DNA of 27,346 bases from Perkinsus olseni. Its lineage: Eukaryota > Perkinsozoa > Perkinsida > Perkinsidae. The position numbers and the translations under genes were made by a program. The stretch is from NCBI GenBank assembly GCA_013115135.1, contig JABANP010000619.1, forward strand, positions 1 through 27,346, read 5' to 3'. The notes under the pieces were generated by a model. The model had not been told where the DNA came from and ran no database searches. It saw nothing but the letters and a program-made list of their open reading frames with translations. Positions 1 to 10,400 of this stretch are shown here, one piece after another. Numbering within the stretch: position 1 is the stretch's first letter; every line of letters starts with the position of its first letter.

Positions 1-1025
1 CAGGGTTGTCGGCTTTGGGAAACGATTTCCCTTTCCCGGGAAATTTCAAAAAAGTCGTGTTTTTCGGCCATTTTGCGAAGATTATGTTGCAAATATTCAA
101 CCTCCATGTAAATGGAGCACTCTGAAGACCAATACAGCTTAATCCATACCCATGCGTACTCCAAATGTTGAACAATTAGCAGTTTATCATTTCCGGGCGC
201 GTGCGATACGTGTCGCGCGGGCAGAATCTCGCTCGCCCCAAATGTGACGATCGAAGCAAGGGTGAAGTACAAAATCCAAGGGAAAGGCCCAATATCCAAG
301 GAAGCGTGTGGACGCAAGCAAGCAAGCTCCACAGACAGAGGGGCAGGACCATCCCAGGGGATGGAGAGCCTCGATGGCTGACCCCCATTGTCAGAGCTGT
401 ACTTGGTCAGTCGTTAACCACTCTCTTCCGCTCCGAGACTCTTCCCCAAAATGCTTCCTTGGATTTCGTACCTCTCTCTCGGAATTTGGGAATCACTCTC
501 GAAGCTGTCTTTCGGGAGCACCGTTTCCGCATGAGCGGGCAGTCTTTAGCTCGTAAGATAATGTCACTGTTATTTTCTCAACGAATCCAATAGTTCGTCT
601 ATCCAAGATTGGCCGTAGCTTACAGACTACTGGTCTGTAAGTTGCTCACCGCTGGTGCTTCTCTCAGCATTGCTTTAGGCGGAGGTCTTTCGCTCTTCCT
701 TGAATTGACTATATCTGCGACACTCCGGCTACTTTTGAGAGAATGGGAGAGGCCAGAGATTGGTCAAGTGCGCAAGATAATCCCTACGAATGGGAGTACG
801 ATTGTTCGTCCGGACTATCCCTTGAGTCTTGCCACAACACGGATGTGCGTGTTGTGGACTGTGGTGCCAGCTCGGAGCCCAGAAGACAGCGAGATATTGC
901 GAACCGCCGGCAGGCGGTTAGAAAAAAAAACAGTGGGGAAAGTTTCCCGGGAATTTTCCGGGAAATTCCCGGGAAATCCCCTTCCCGGGAAATGCGAACT
1001 TTTTTTCCCAAAAATGACAACCCTG
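1..1025. mobile_element. Non-autonomous hAT-like DNA transposon with terminal inverted repeats
   Basis: The first ten bases (CAGGGTTGTC) are repeated exactly as their reverse complement at 1016-1025. The inverted similarity continues inward: both ends share TTGGGAAA and a GC-rich run of CCCGGGAAAT-type blocks (about 30-50 on the left, 940-995 on the right). A CAGGG terminus is typical of hAT elements, which make 8-bp target duplications. The right flank after the element begins CCGACGCC, the predicted duplication, but its partner would lie left of base 1 and cannot be seen. Open frames inside (for example 201-593 and 609-1070) resemble no transposase I recognise, so the element is probably a deletion derivative moved by a transposase encoded elsewhere. 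The superfamily call rests only on the termini. Confidence 0.7.
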
Positions 1026-1026
1026 C

Positions 1027-1701
1027 CGACGCCCTTTCGCCGCCCTCGGACTGTCGCCCCCGTGCCCTAAACCCAAGCCATATGTCCCTCTTATGTATCA
1101 GCTGCTAGCCAAGCCCGAGAGTCAACGGATTATTGAAAAAAATGTCTTCTCGGTGTACCTCAATGCCAAGCCCCCCAGTGGTGAGCTCATACTGGGTGGC
1201 GAAGACAAGAGCAAATATACCGGTCATCTGAGATATGTGAAAGTTGTGAACAAGGAGGAGCAGTCTATTATGGTTACGGACTTGGGCATCGGTGATGCCT
1301 CTAAAAACCGTATCAAAGTTTCACAAGCGGGGTATTTAGACACGGGATCTAGTGTCATCGGGATATCCGACAAGCTCGAAACGCCAGTTCTCCAGTTGCT
1401 TCGGACTACCGGCAAGAAGCCTGTAAACATCACAAAGGCCGCTGGTTTCTACGACCTCGCCTGTGGAGACATCGAAAACGTACCTTCGATAATCTTCTTC
1501 ATGGAGGAAGACTCCGTGCTCCCTGCGAAGGTGCCGCTTGAGATACAGCCTGCCAGCTACGTGATTGCAGAATCGGAGTCCTCCTGCATCCTGGCTATCG
1601 ATTTCGCTGAAACGTGGCTTCTGGGGTTGCCCACACTTATTGGTAACTACTATCTATACGATTGGGATAAATCTCGCATTGGTGTTGCCAAGGTGAAATG
1701 A
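1027..1701 (+). CDS. Pepsin-like aspartic protease (family A1), C-terminal part; 5' part cut off by a transposon
   Basis: This encodes the second lobe of a pepsin-type endopeptidase. The frame is open from the transposon edge. It reads through ALGLS, which matches the conserved (I)LGL segment before the inter-lobe linker, then NVFSVYLN and GELILGGED, both classic A1 motifs. Next comes the second catalytic motif DTGSS (Asp codon at 1339-1341), and the C-terminus is WLLGLPTLIGNYYLYDWDKSRIG, matching the family's LG...L.NYY..FD....IG pattern. The Met at 1093 lies inside the domain and is not a likely true start. The first catalytic Asp, the flap Tyr, and any signal or propeptide are absent from the window because the transposon occupies 1-1025. 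Either the gene is a pseudogene broken by insertion, or the element lies in an intron. No intron is visible within the segment. The stop is TGA at 1699-1701. Confidence 0.88.
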   Translation, partial: RRPFAALGLSPPCPKPKPYVPLMYQLLAKPESQRIIEKNVFSVYLNAKPPSGELILGGEDKSKYTGHLRYVKVVNKEEQSIMVTDLGIGDASKNRIKVSQAGYLDTGSSVIGISDKLETPVLQLLRTTGKKPVNITKAAGFYDLACGDIENVPSIIFFMEEDSVLPAKVPLEIQPASYVIAESESSCILAIDFAETWLLGLPTLIGNYYLYDWDKSRIGVAKVK

Positions 1702-2331
1702 TGCTATTTTTCTAGGTGAAGCCCGGGTCGTAGAGTTATGTAGAGCTATCATGATGAGTTTTTTTATGACTCTTCAAAAAGGACTTTGCCATAGTCCTTC
1801 CTCTGAGAGGAATCCTCTCAGGCTCACTCGATGATAACTTGTATCATTTTGTTGAGGACGACGGCTGTTGAGACTTGATTCGTCGCGATTCCCTCGATTT
1901 ACGCTGTTCGAAATATTTGAAGTTCAACGGGAGGAAATAGTAGTGTTCGCCAATGCTATCCTGAAAGTTTCAGGCTGCAAGCCCGCGTGCAATCCACGGA
2001 GCCCTTTCATACAAGTTTCAGCGGGGCAATGGATGACGTGCAGACGCTAGTGCGTTGAATATGATCGTGAGTCGACCCAGGACAAAAGGAGATGTTACAT
2101 CTCAGATGTATGTCGATAAAGAGAGATATTTTGGATGCATCTGCAGTCCTGAAGGAATTCCCGCAGGAACTTCCTGTCGGGAAAGTTTGGCGAACTTTCG
2201 AGTTTCCATTTTGGCGAACTCAGTCATAGGGCACAGAATCCAGGGAGTCACCGATCGCCATTGACTCTGAACGCGGTTTCACACATTTCAACTATTCTAT
2301 TACGAGATTCTGCTCAATCTCCTGTTATCTG
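1702..2331. other. Intergenic region with two small hairpins
   Basis: I see no convincing gene here. Short frames at 1868-2050 and 2055-2264 have no recognisable motif. Just downstream of the protease stop are two inverted repeats: AAGGACT at 1779-1785 paired with AGTCCTT at 1793-1799, and the palindrome at 1803-1821. They could mark an mRNA 3' end, but no polyadenylation logic is evident. Confidence 0.4.
1803..1821. repeat. Perfect palindrome, 9-bp arms around one base
   Basis: CTGAGAGGA at 1803-1811 and TCCTCTCAG at 1813-1821 are exact reverse complements separated by the single base A at 1812. The site lies about 100 bp after the protease stop. It belongs to the series of odd-length palindromes described in the findings. 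Confidence 0.85.
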
Positions 2332-2845
2332 ATGTGTAGCGAATCGCTACTAGCGATGGCGGCTTCAATAGGAGCATCCGCAGAGACGCTGCAAAATCTG
2401 CTTCGGATAGGGTTTCGAAATTTGCCGGAGTATAATCTTGCTACCTTCAGGAAAACAGGCGATTCTTGGTTGCCAACTGTCATCACCGAGTGGGAGCAAT
2501 CAGCCTACCTACGTGAGGGCTATTTGATGGACATTGAAAATGTCCGCGTGCTGGCTCTTTCAGATCAGAGAAGAAGCACATGTTCAAGAGGCTATCTCCG
2601 TAGACTCGAGGCCAGTAGAAGATCACGACCATGTAAGTGGCGATATAGGGTCGCGGCCATGTAAGACCTTTGACCTAACTATAGCCTTCTAGATTGTACT
2701 GATTCTATCAGAGGCATTTTTCTTCGATATAAAGAGAGTCCGAATGTTCGTGATAGGTTCAGGAACTCCTTGACGATGTGCATGCGGCGAGCGGAGATGA
2801 ATCTGAGCACGATGAATCCGAGCACGATGAATTACAGACGGGAAG
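2332..2845 (+). CDS. Possible two-exon hypothetical gene (weak)
   Basis: An open frame at 2332-2664 has protein-like composition (for example ITEWEQSAYLREGYLMDIEN). It is followed by a possible second exon at 2763-2845, after a GTTCAG acceptor and before GTAAGC. That exon reads as an acidic stretch with a 12-base repeat encoding SEHDESEHDE. A donor GTAAGT occurs near the end of the first frame (after 2633). No start context, domain or downstream exon could be fixed, and no family was recognised. It may be a gene remnant or chance. Confidence 0.2.
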
Positions 2846-2928
2846 GTAAGCTATAGCCTAAAGCCTATAGGCCTAGGGTGAACAAGGTGGTGGAGCAGTG
2901 CGGCTCAAAAGCGGAGTATTTCTGGAAA

Positions 2929-2983
2929 GAATTTGTGTTAGAATTGGGATCTAGACTCTAGATCCCAATTCTAACACAAATTC
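2929..2983. repeat. Long perfect palindrome, 27-bp arms around one base
   Basis: The 27 bases at 2929-2955 are the exact reverse complement of 2957-2983, with a single C at 2956 between them. The arms begin GAATTTGTGTTAGAATTGGG. The total is 55 bp without a mismatch. The RNA would form an uninterrupted hairpin and the DNA a cruciform. Homology does not extend beyond the arms, and no clear target duplication flanks it. Confidence 0.95.
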
Positions 2984-5596
2984 GATATTCTAGAGAATTT
3001 CTGTAAAACACAAAATGTTGCAAGTATCGTAAAGTTTGTACTAGGAAGGGTGACGTCAACTCAGGAAGTGTGTATCCCAGGCTAGGTGATGCACAACAAT
3101 TAAGTTCACACCCTAGGTAGAGAGACGACATCTAAGCTTGGGAATTTGTAGTCCTTTGCCACGAAAATTTTCTTTCAGTTACAGAGCAAAGTTATCGGCC
3201 CTGGGGTTCACATTCAATGGACCGGTGAGGTCGAGCGCCGGGGAGCGCAACAGTGATCAAAGATTACTGGAGGGGTGCAATAGTCTCGGCTACACGCCGA
3301 ATGAGATCCGTGCGGTTGCATCTGATCTTTATGAAGTGTACGAAAGGACGTGAAGTTGAAAGTTAAGGCCCGAGAGATTCCATTCCTCAGTGATTATACA
3401 GCCGGCTGGACTTGCGTGCGGAGCGCTGCGATAGCTTCATGGGGAGTTGAGTATAACTTCACACAACTAAAAGTGCTCGAGGTGAGATTTGAAATCACGA
3501 ATGCAGGGGTTCATTCCCCGGTTTAGAGATGTGTGAGAATTCATTGAATGAGACCGGTTAAATTCAATGAAGCTCACTGGAAGATATACTCAAATGACGT
3601 GAACGAGTCGTTCAGAACGACGAAGATTCGATCCCTGCTCGAATTTTCCGTATCGATTCATACTCCCAGGAGTTATGTTAAGTGAGTACAGACTGTACTG
3701 TACAGTAGTATTTATTCTTTTTATTTGAATTGAATTAAGTTCGTTCTGAGATCACGTTCTTTAGTCTCTAAGACATTTGTTGGGAATGCGGATTGTCCGG
3801 TGCTCAGTCCCTGGGTATTGGATCTTCTCAGGAATTGGACCCTGGATGTCAGTGTGTCCTCTACAGAAAGTCCCGAACATCAGCGACGCCTGTCCGACCT
3901 GATTGAACAGTGAGTGACTTCATGACGGACGAGGCAGGCATTCCTCTAGTCAGGACTCTTGACAATTGGGAAATGAAAATCACAAGAACTCCGCCTGTTC
4001 TTGTTATAAGCGTTAAAAGGATCCAAGAGCGCTCACCCTCGAGATTGACAACTGTAATAGTCCTCTAAAATCTCGTTATGAAATGTAACCGTCACATTTC
4101 TGGTCAGACACCGATCAATATTTTCGAGGATTTGGAGCTGGAAACGAATACAGAGGCCCGTACGACGTTCCACCTTGCTGGCGTAAGATCTCTTATGCAA
4201 TTACAGGCGCTTATCCGCTGTGTATCAGGTAGTTTATCACAGCGACCAAGACAGCAATAGTGGCCACTTTTCATCCCTGAGGAGAAATTCGTCACCATCA
4301 GTTGCTGAGCTTGGACACGAAGCGGAAAGATGTAGTTTCTGCTTGATCATCATTATACAGTACAATCCAGAACATTTGCTTGTTTGTAACAGTGAAATTG
4401 CTATTTCGCTCGTTCGTATTTTCTCGGCGGAACAGAACGTTTCAAGCAAACTAGCTAAAGTAGCAGAGACTATATGATTTAGCAATCCAGCACTTTCAGG
4501 CAGTTTGCTCGGTTGCTCTTTTGTGACAGAGCCACCCAGATTCGGTGCGCGCCCAAACTGGGTGTAAGTTGCTACTTCAGCGGCGCTGAATCAGCGCTCT
4601 ACCGTGATATTATTGACAAATAGCTAGGTGCTACTGTGAATTATTTGTTGTGGTTTAGCAAGTTCCAACAATCGCCGCTTGTGATACGGCTTGTGAGAGA
4701 AACAATTAAGGGCAAATCCCGATGTATTTCTAGAACATAAAAATGCGTGGAAAGAGAAAAAGTTCACTTATTGCTCAACGGACGAAAAACCTAACCTGTG
4801 TAATGATTGAGCAAACCTGCTCGATCGTGTATATCGCGACCAAAATGTCGAATTCCGCTAGAATGGAGCAAAAAAAATCAATTTGCCGCTCTCAAGAAAA
4901 TAGTATGCTGCAACGAATAATCGTTTGCCGGAATCTATTTTAGAACTTGCCCCGTTGTAGGAACGGTTGCCGATTTGTAGAATGAGAAGCAGCAAACGCA
5001 CTTGGGCGAGACCAAGGAATTGAAGGAATCGGCAAATGAGCAAGAGCAGCAAGAAGTTGCGCTTGCCCAATTTAATTACAAGGTTAAGATTCTCCTAAAC
5101 CTTGTGAAACAAGTTAAGTGCTTCTTTAGTTCACCTTCAGGACTCCCCAAGTTGCTCCTAAACTTAAGGCGCCTCAATTTAAGTATCCTTGTGAAACAGG
5201 TGCACTATAGTGGCAACTACCTTCATTGCTGCTACGTACCCACCTTGCTCTTTGTGCGCCTTTGCTCGTGGTACGTACGTTCGTCCCAGTGAACACGTGC
5301 GTTCCTCGTCATGCTATGGCGTGCGCGCACGCATGCAAGATACGCACCCCGGCGTCTATCAGGAACTGCTTCCATTTAGTAACTCCTCTAAGCAGTACTG
5401 CGTGTAATTTTTTCGACCCATCCCTCATTACCCGGCACGAGTGCTGTGCCCGCCAGTTTAGTCTCACTGCTTGGCCGCCATCGCGGGCGCCGATGAGAGT
5501 AGGTCACTCTGCACGTGCACAACACTTCCTCCAACGAGGCACCTCGTTGGTCGGACCCAAGCGCCGTGAGTGAGAGGATTTGAATCCTTTCTAGAT
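2984..5596. other. Long region without recognisable gene
   Basis: No frame here gives a recognisable protein or a chain of plausible exons. The frames at 3138-3353, 4078-4260, 4220-4485, 4743-4943 and 5002-5292 are short and lack family motifs. The stretch 5090-5200 contains two loosely similar copies of a motif with CCTTGTGAAACA (about 5100 and 5188). Confidence 0.5.
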
Positions 5597-5626
5597 GTCC
5601 CAGGGGCCCTGGGTCAGCCCTGGGAC
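5597..5626. repeat. GC-rich hairpin
   Basis: GTCCCAGGG at 5597-5605 pairs exactly with CCCTGGGAC at 5618-5626 across a 12-base loop. The left arm also overlaps a second palindrome (CCCAGGGGCCCTGGG). It lies about 360 bp upstream of the secreted-protein gene. Its function is unknown. Confidence 0.7.
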
Positions 5627-5960
5627 AGGGCTGTCTTCCTCATGTTGTTAGCCGGATCACTTTACCCCTCCAGCCATGAGGTGATGACAGTTAGTTGAAT
5701 GGACTACACTCCACCGAGGTATTCTGCGGTATAGAAAACCGTTCCCAATACGCACGCGTACGGAATCTATATGCGACGCCGTTAACGGTGACGCGAGGCC
5801 GTCCGTTCATTCTCGTTCATTGCATCTTCACTGAAGCTTTCATCGGGCCGCCCGATTCGGGCGTGTCTTCTAGTCGTGCTGTCCTACGGTCGACATTGGC
5901 TACTCAAATCTGACTATTTTCAGTCCCTCGTTGTTGATAGCTCCCTTTCAGAGGCGTGGT

Positions 5961-5970
5961 CTCACGTGAG
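5961..5970. promoter_or_regulatory. Conserved palindrome CTCACGTGAG upstream of paralog A
   Basis: This 10-bp perfect palindrome contains the E-box/G-box core CACGTG. It ends 13 bases before the ATG at 5984. The same palindrome lies at exactly the same distance from the start of paralog B (14559-14568). The surrounding sequence is also conserved, so shared ancestry alone could explain it. A transcription-factor site or an initiator-linked element is a reasonable guess. Confidence 0.45.
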
Positions 5971-5983
5971 CTTCAATTTCTCA

Positions 5984-6778
5984 ATGATGAACTTCGTCTC
6001 AACTTGGCTCATCCCCGCTCAACTTCTGGTCATCTCTACGGCTCAGGAGGTTGGCAAGTTCGTCCACAGAAGTGGATTCTACGACATAACCTGGAATGTG
6101 AACGAGGAGCGTCAAGCTATGATTGAGTTCACCTCGATAGGTCCCCCTCTACCCGGGTCCCCAGAAGGTACATCTTCCTTCAACCTGGTGAATCGCCACG
6201 GGTTTTATTCCCTCTCGAAAGTCGGAGCTAACACCTACGCCGTCGGGTCTGCCGCTTCTTTGCACAAGCTTATCGCACACCAGTTACGACAAGCTGATGC
6301 GGCGAGGGCTCACGAGCCGCTCGCTGGTATCCAGCCTGAAGACTTGACCACTTGGACGTACACGAGCGGTGACGGTTTCACCACCGGGTTTCGTGGCGAG
6401 ACGATCGAGTTCATGAGGGTGGCAGAGAGCGTCACTCCCGGTGTTTTCGAATACGCCGAGTCCGTGGCACCGTACTTCAAGCTCACTTACGTGATACTTG
6501 ACGAAAGTATTGTTAGCATACAGGCTAGTTGTAACAGGCGTCGTACATCCCAAATGCCCTTCAGACTCTCTCGACGCGGCAAGGGTGTACAGTACGTGCG
6601 TTATGAATTGGAGTCTGCTGGTAGGGGTACCCTGGACCAACTCCTTTATATGGTGAATAAGGTCTGCCCACACAGATATTTGGTCCACGACGATTTATCA
6701 CATCTGGTCGTTGCCACGTCTAATACGATCTATGTGACCCTTGGAGGTGCTCGAGTGGCCCTCACCAGGATTAAGTAA
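5984..6778 (+). CDS. Secreted protein of unknown function, paralog A (intact)
   Basis: A single uninterrupted frame encodes 264 residues. I chose the ATG at 5984 (or the next codon, 5987) because paralog B starts at the matching position. The upstream extension of the frame to 5876 is not supported by the paralog. The N-terminus (MMNFVSTWLIPAQLLVISTA) is a typical signal peptide. The mature part has no domain I recognise. The regions best conserved with paralog B are LLVI.TAQ, PPLPGSPEGT, the stretch VTPGVFEYAESVAP, SCNRRRTSQMPFRLSRR and ESAGRGTLDQLLYMVN. Two cysteines of the mature part (in QASCNRR and NKVCPHR) are kept in both copies. No transmembrane helix follows the signal peptide, so a secreted or vacuolar role is inferred. 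The coding strand is intron-free, unlike its neighbours. Confidence 0.75.
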   Translation: MMNFVSTWLIPAQLLVISTAQEVGKFVHRSGFYDITWNVNEERQAMIEFTSIGPPLPGSPEGTSSFNLVNRHGFYSLSKVGANTYAVGSAASLHKLIAHQLRQADAARAHEPLAGIQPEDLTTWTYTSGDGFTTGFRGETIEFMRVAESVTPGVFEYAESVAPYFKLTYVILDESIVSIQASCNRRRTSQMPFRLSRRGKGVQYVRYELESAGRGTLDQLLYMVNKVCPHRYLVHDDLSHLVVATSNTIYVTLGGARVALTRIK

Positions 6779-7483
6779 CCCTCGTTCACTAATTTCCTAG
6801 CAATGAGCTTCTCTCGCCCAGCGTTGCTATCAAGATTTTTATCCGTTATCATCAGCTTCTGCATCGATTTAGAAGGGCGGTTTGACTTTGAACACACCAT
6901 CATCCTAACCCTCCAGGGTCGGTATTTTTCCTGTCTCCTATAACACAATGCTGTGGCCTAGCATGAGATGAAGACTCGTGTATGCTGGCTCAGCAGACGG
7001 AGCTCACCAAGATCATTATCACCGTTATTCGAGTGGTATACGATCTTCCGGCTGCTCACCTACAGGGTGGGCTGCTGATGTTTGAATTTTCTTATGATTC
7101 GTCGATCAACAGCTGCGTGAACTCTCTTGTTCGCGGCAGTCTTTCGTGCATGGGCGTCACACGTAGTCCCCTGGATAGCCGAGAGCATCGGCACAGTCGG
7201 TCTAACCTATTTTAAACAAGTCTCGGTGACTGCATACTTATGCGTTTCTTCCCAATTTGAGTAGCATCGGCGGGGTTACGTAATTTGAAGGTGCTGTCGT
7301 GACCTCCCCGAGCCAATCTTCGAGCGAACTTGGGATACACCATCCCTCCGTAACCGATCGAGGTCCGATTCTGTTAGATCGAGCTCTATCTGTTGGCGAC
7401 GGAAACGATAATGCTAAGTGCCCTACCCGAGGATCAAACCTGGCTGAATGGGTGAATGGCGGAGTCACCCAGCGACGTAGTTG
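6779..7483. other. Intergenic region; first 400 bp duplicated with paralog B
   Basis: About 6900-7160 is similar to the sequence downstream of paralog B (about 15480-15700); for example, CTGTGGCC...GCATG and the TTTTCT(C/T)AT(G/T)ATTCGT stretch occur in both. The duplication therefore covered gene and 3' flank together. The stretch 7200-7483 holds the presumed promoter of the MLO-like gene. I found no clear TATA box. Confidence 0.45.
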
Positions 7484-10400
7484 ATGCTCCGCCTAGTCTA
7501 TGCCTGGCTACTCATGAGCACCCCCTGCTCCGGCCATGCTCCTGAGAGTGGGACCTGTGGCCTTCCCAATCGGAGCGTCCACGAGTGCCACTACGACGTC
7601 TGGGATTTGGATAAGTCTCAGAAGGTGGGCTCGGATGGTACACGGTCCTTCGCTGTGCTGACGGTCTGGTAAAGTCGCCTAACTTTCGAGCTTCAGACCT
7701 GCTGCCCGGACGAGATGGCAGCATGGGTAGAGCTAAAGCGGAAGGAGCATTTCGTCGAAGTCACCGTCATCATCACTATTGCCATCTTGACGATAATTTT
7801 CGACGCCGCAAAGGAGTAAATTTGCCACACCCTTTCGCCGCTGACTTCACCACAATCAAGCCAGGTCGCTGATCAAGCTCGCGGAGAAACGCTCAAATCA
7901 CATTCTTGTGAAAATCATAAACTCCGTGAGCCTCGTGGGCAAGGTCCCCCCCCTCGATCCTGATACTTGCAGGTGAATAGCGAGTTTGCAACTCTCGGCT
8001 TCATCGCTCTTCTTTTCGGAGTAGTGGAGAACCGACTGCAAGCCCTTGGGCCGATGAATGATCACGTAGAAATCCTCGCAGTTGGCCGAGTGCGATCGTT
8101 GACCTCAGATTTTTGGTGATCATCTGTGGGTTATGTACGGCCCGCATGAGTACGCAGCCTGGGTGGCAGAGAATCTCCACGGCCATCGAGGCCATCACGG
8201 CCCACATTGCTTGTCACATCTCTCGGTAGGGGACATCACCTCTCCCTGACGTCCTTCGACTCTTCCCGCTGATCAGTTGATCTTCGAAACCATGCACTTT
8301 TCCATCTTTTATCTCATGATTGGCTTCATTTTTGTATGCGCGGCCTTCACCCTCAGCGTTCTCAATCATGGTGAGTCCACATTCGACAACTCAAGCTCAA
8401 CCAAATGCAGTGCATGATGCCCTCAGCGCGGACGTGGGACAGAGCACAGAAGAGTGATTTCAGCACGCTCGTTAAGGAGTTCTTCAGCACGTCACCTAGT
8501 AAGTAGAATATTGCAGACAAACTCTTTACTGTGTGGAATGGCGGTTATACATGCATGTATGCTGGGACGCAACCTAACGACTACGACACCTGTGGGATTC
8601 GAACCCACGCGGGCAGAGCCCAACGGCTTAGCAGGCCGCCGCCTTAACCACTCGGCCAAAGTGTCTATGATAATCGCTACATCTGAAAGAGGCTAGCCTT
8701 GAGTATTGAGACCTTCTTCAGGATCTTGCTGGGGAGCGACTCCACAGTCACGATCCGAGCACTCCAGAATGATAGAGTAGCCTTACCATCAGCCTGCCAG
8801 GCGCTGCGAATTCCTCTCTATCAGCTACCTCTATTTCCGTACCGAGTTTTTCGCTCCAATAACAAGCACGAGAGTGGTTGCCAGACGGCGAGAGGGATTT
8901 GACTTCCTTATGTGAGCCCCTGGCGGAGGTGTCTCACCCGGCCACTCGCGAGTTGCCAGCTACATGGAACACTGCCTTGCCGAGAGTTGTACAGAACAGA
9001 TGCAGCTCCATCCGGGGACCCTCGTCTTTCTCGGTAAATTCCCTGTCTCATCCATTCTCAATCAGAATCCCTTTTTAGGTCTGATCTCCATTCCGATGCA
9101 TCTCTTGTCAAAAATGCGAGGCATCAAGGGGATCTTACTGATGTGCGCGGTATGTGCTTACCGCGCGTAGCTGAACGGCCATTACCTTAACGTGTCAGTT
9201 GCCCTGGACGTTGCTGTTGTTGGTGGTGTTGATAAAAAGGAATCTCTCGAGAGTGGTGGACTCTCTGAGACCAACTCACGGTGAGCAGAGCAATTGTTCA
9301 AGCCTTCTTCGCCCGTATGAATCAGAATAGTTTGATGAAGCGAGGCGAATCCCCCGGAGAAATCGTAACGCCTAGTCTATTCCTTTGCAGAGGAGATGCT
9401 CGAAGCTGTTAGCAAAGACCCTAGGATGGGTCCGACGTCGATTGAGCACCTCCACACGAAGGCTCCGTACTCATCAGAGGGTAACCATTTCAAGCCAAAT
9501 GGATGGTGGGTGCTTGGCTGAACCCAAGGACTGCTGTTGTAATGATAGCATATCAGGTTGATTAGCTTCCTGAGGGGAACCACAGTCCCGACGATGCACG
9601 AGAATGTATTTCTCTTGCAGAAAAACGGTAGGGTAGTCGAATGATTGAGGACTCGTTCAACGTGTGGGTTCGGGCAGGTCCAGCGTTCATTGCGAAGGCC
9701 TTGCAAGTGGTATGCTTCGCCACCGCCCTCTACTCGGGATGCCTCTTCTTTCGACTGCTCGATTTCACCACCAAACGCTGGCGACGTTACTGGTAGGCCG
9801 CCGGTGTTGGTGGAGTTCAGTGCTCATGGCACTGGTCTCTCAGGTTCCTCCTGCCGGCTGGTGCTTTTCCTATCCTCATCATAATATTCGACATCCTTCC
9901 CAGCGCGCTCGAAAGACTCGTTATCAGTACCAGTGTGTGCCAAATGAAACGCATGCATGTTATCATGGAGGTCAAGAAGATGCTCGAGGCCCACCGATGC
10001 GAGCTGTGAGCTGAGCAAGAGTCAGCCTCAGGATACTTCTCCTGTTCAAGGTGCCTCAATCTCCTCCGTAACGTTAAACTGCTGAGCATGCATTACCTAT
10101 TGACGGAGGCCCCGGAAGCCCAGCGGTGTGTGGAGGCTTTTCGTTGTCCGACGGCCAATCGCCGGCCCCATCGCTCATCTCACCTCCTCTCACGCAATCG
10201 ACATCTTTCACCCTCAGAGACCACCTCCGACAGAAGCTGGAGGCGATCTACGAGAAAGTCTCCCCACACACTAAATCGCTCTATATGAAAACTTGGAAGC
10301 GTTTCTTTGCTAATGAAAGCGTCGCCCATCGGGGAGAGGACATCCGGTAAGATGACTGATATCCTCAGCTCATCGAGGCCCCTCGATTGCACTCGAGTGC

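Noticed and set aside
201..1108. Open frames inside the left transposon (201-593, 609-1070, 743-1108)
   Set aside because: They show no transposase motifs (no zinc finger, no hAT dimerisation region), and one runs into the terminal repeat.
2207..2216. CCATTTTGGC, similar to part of the dinoflagellate/Perkinsus spliced-leader sequence
   Set aside because: Only ten bases match, the flanks differ, and there is no splice donor or leader gene structure. A second TTTGGCGAACT nearby shows it is a local repeat.
5563..5590. B-box-like GGATTCAAATCC on the minus strand
   Set aside because: The word is GGATTC and not GGTTC, and stems do not form. It is simply a near-palindrome.
7420..7450. tRNA-like GGTTTGATCCTCGG on the minus strand upstream of the MLO-like gene
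   Set aside because: The B box is imperfect and no A box or acceptor stem could be found at tRNA spacing.
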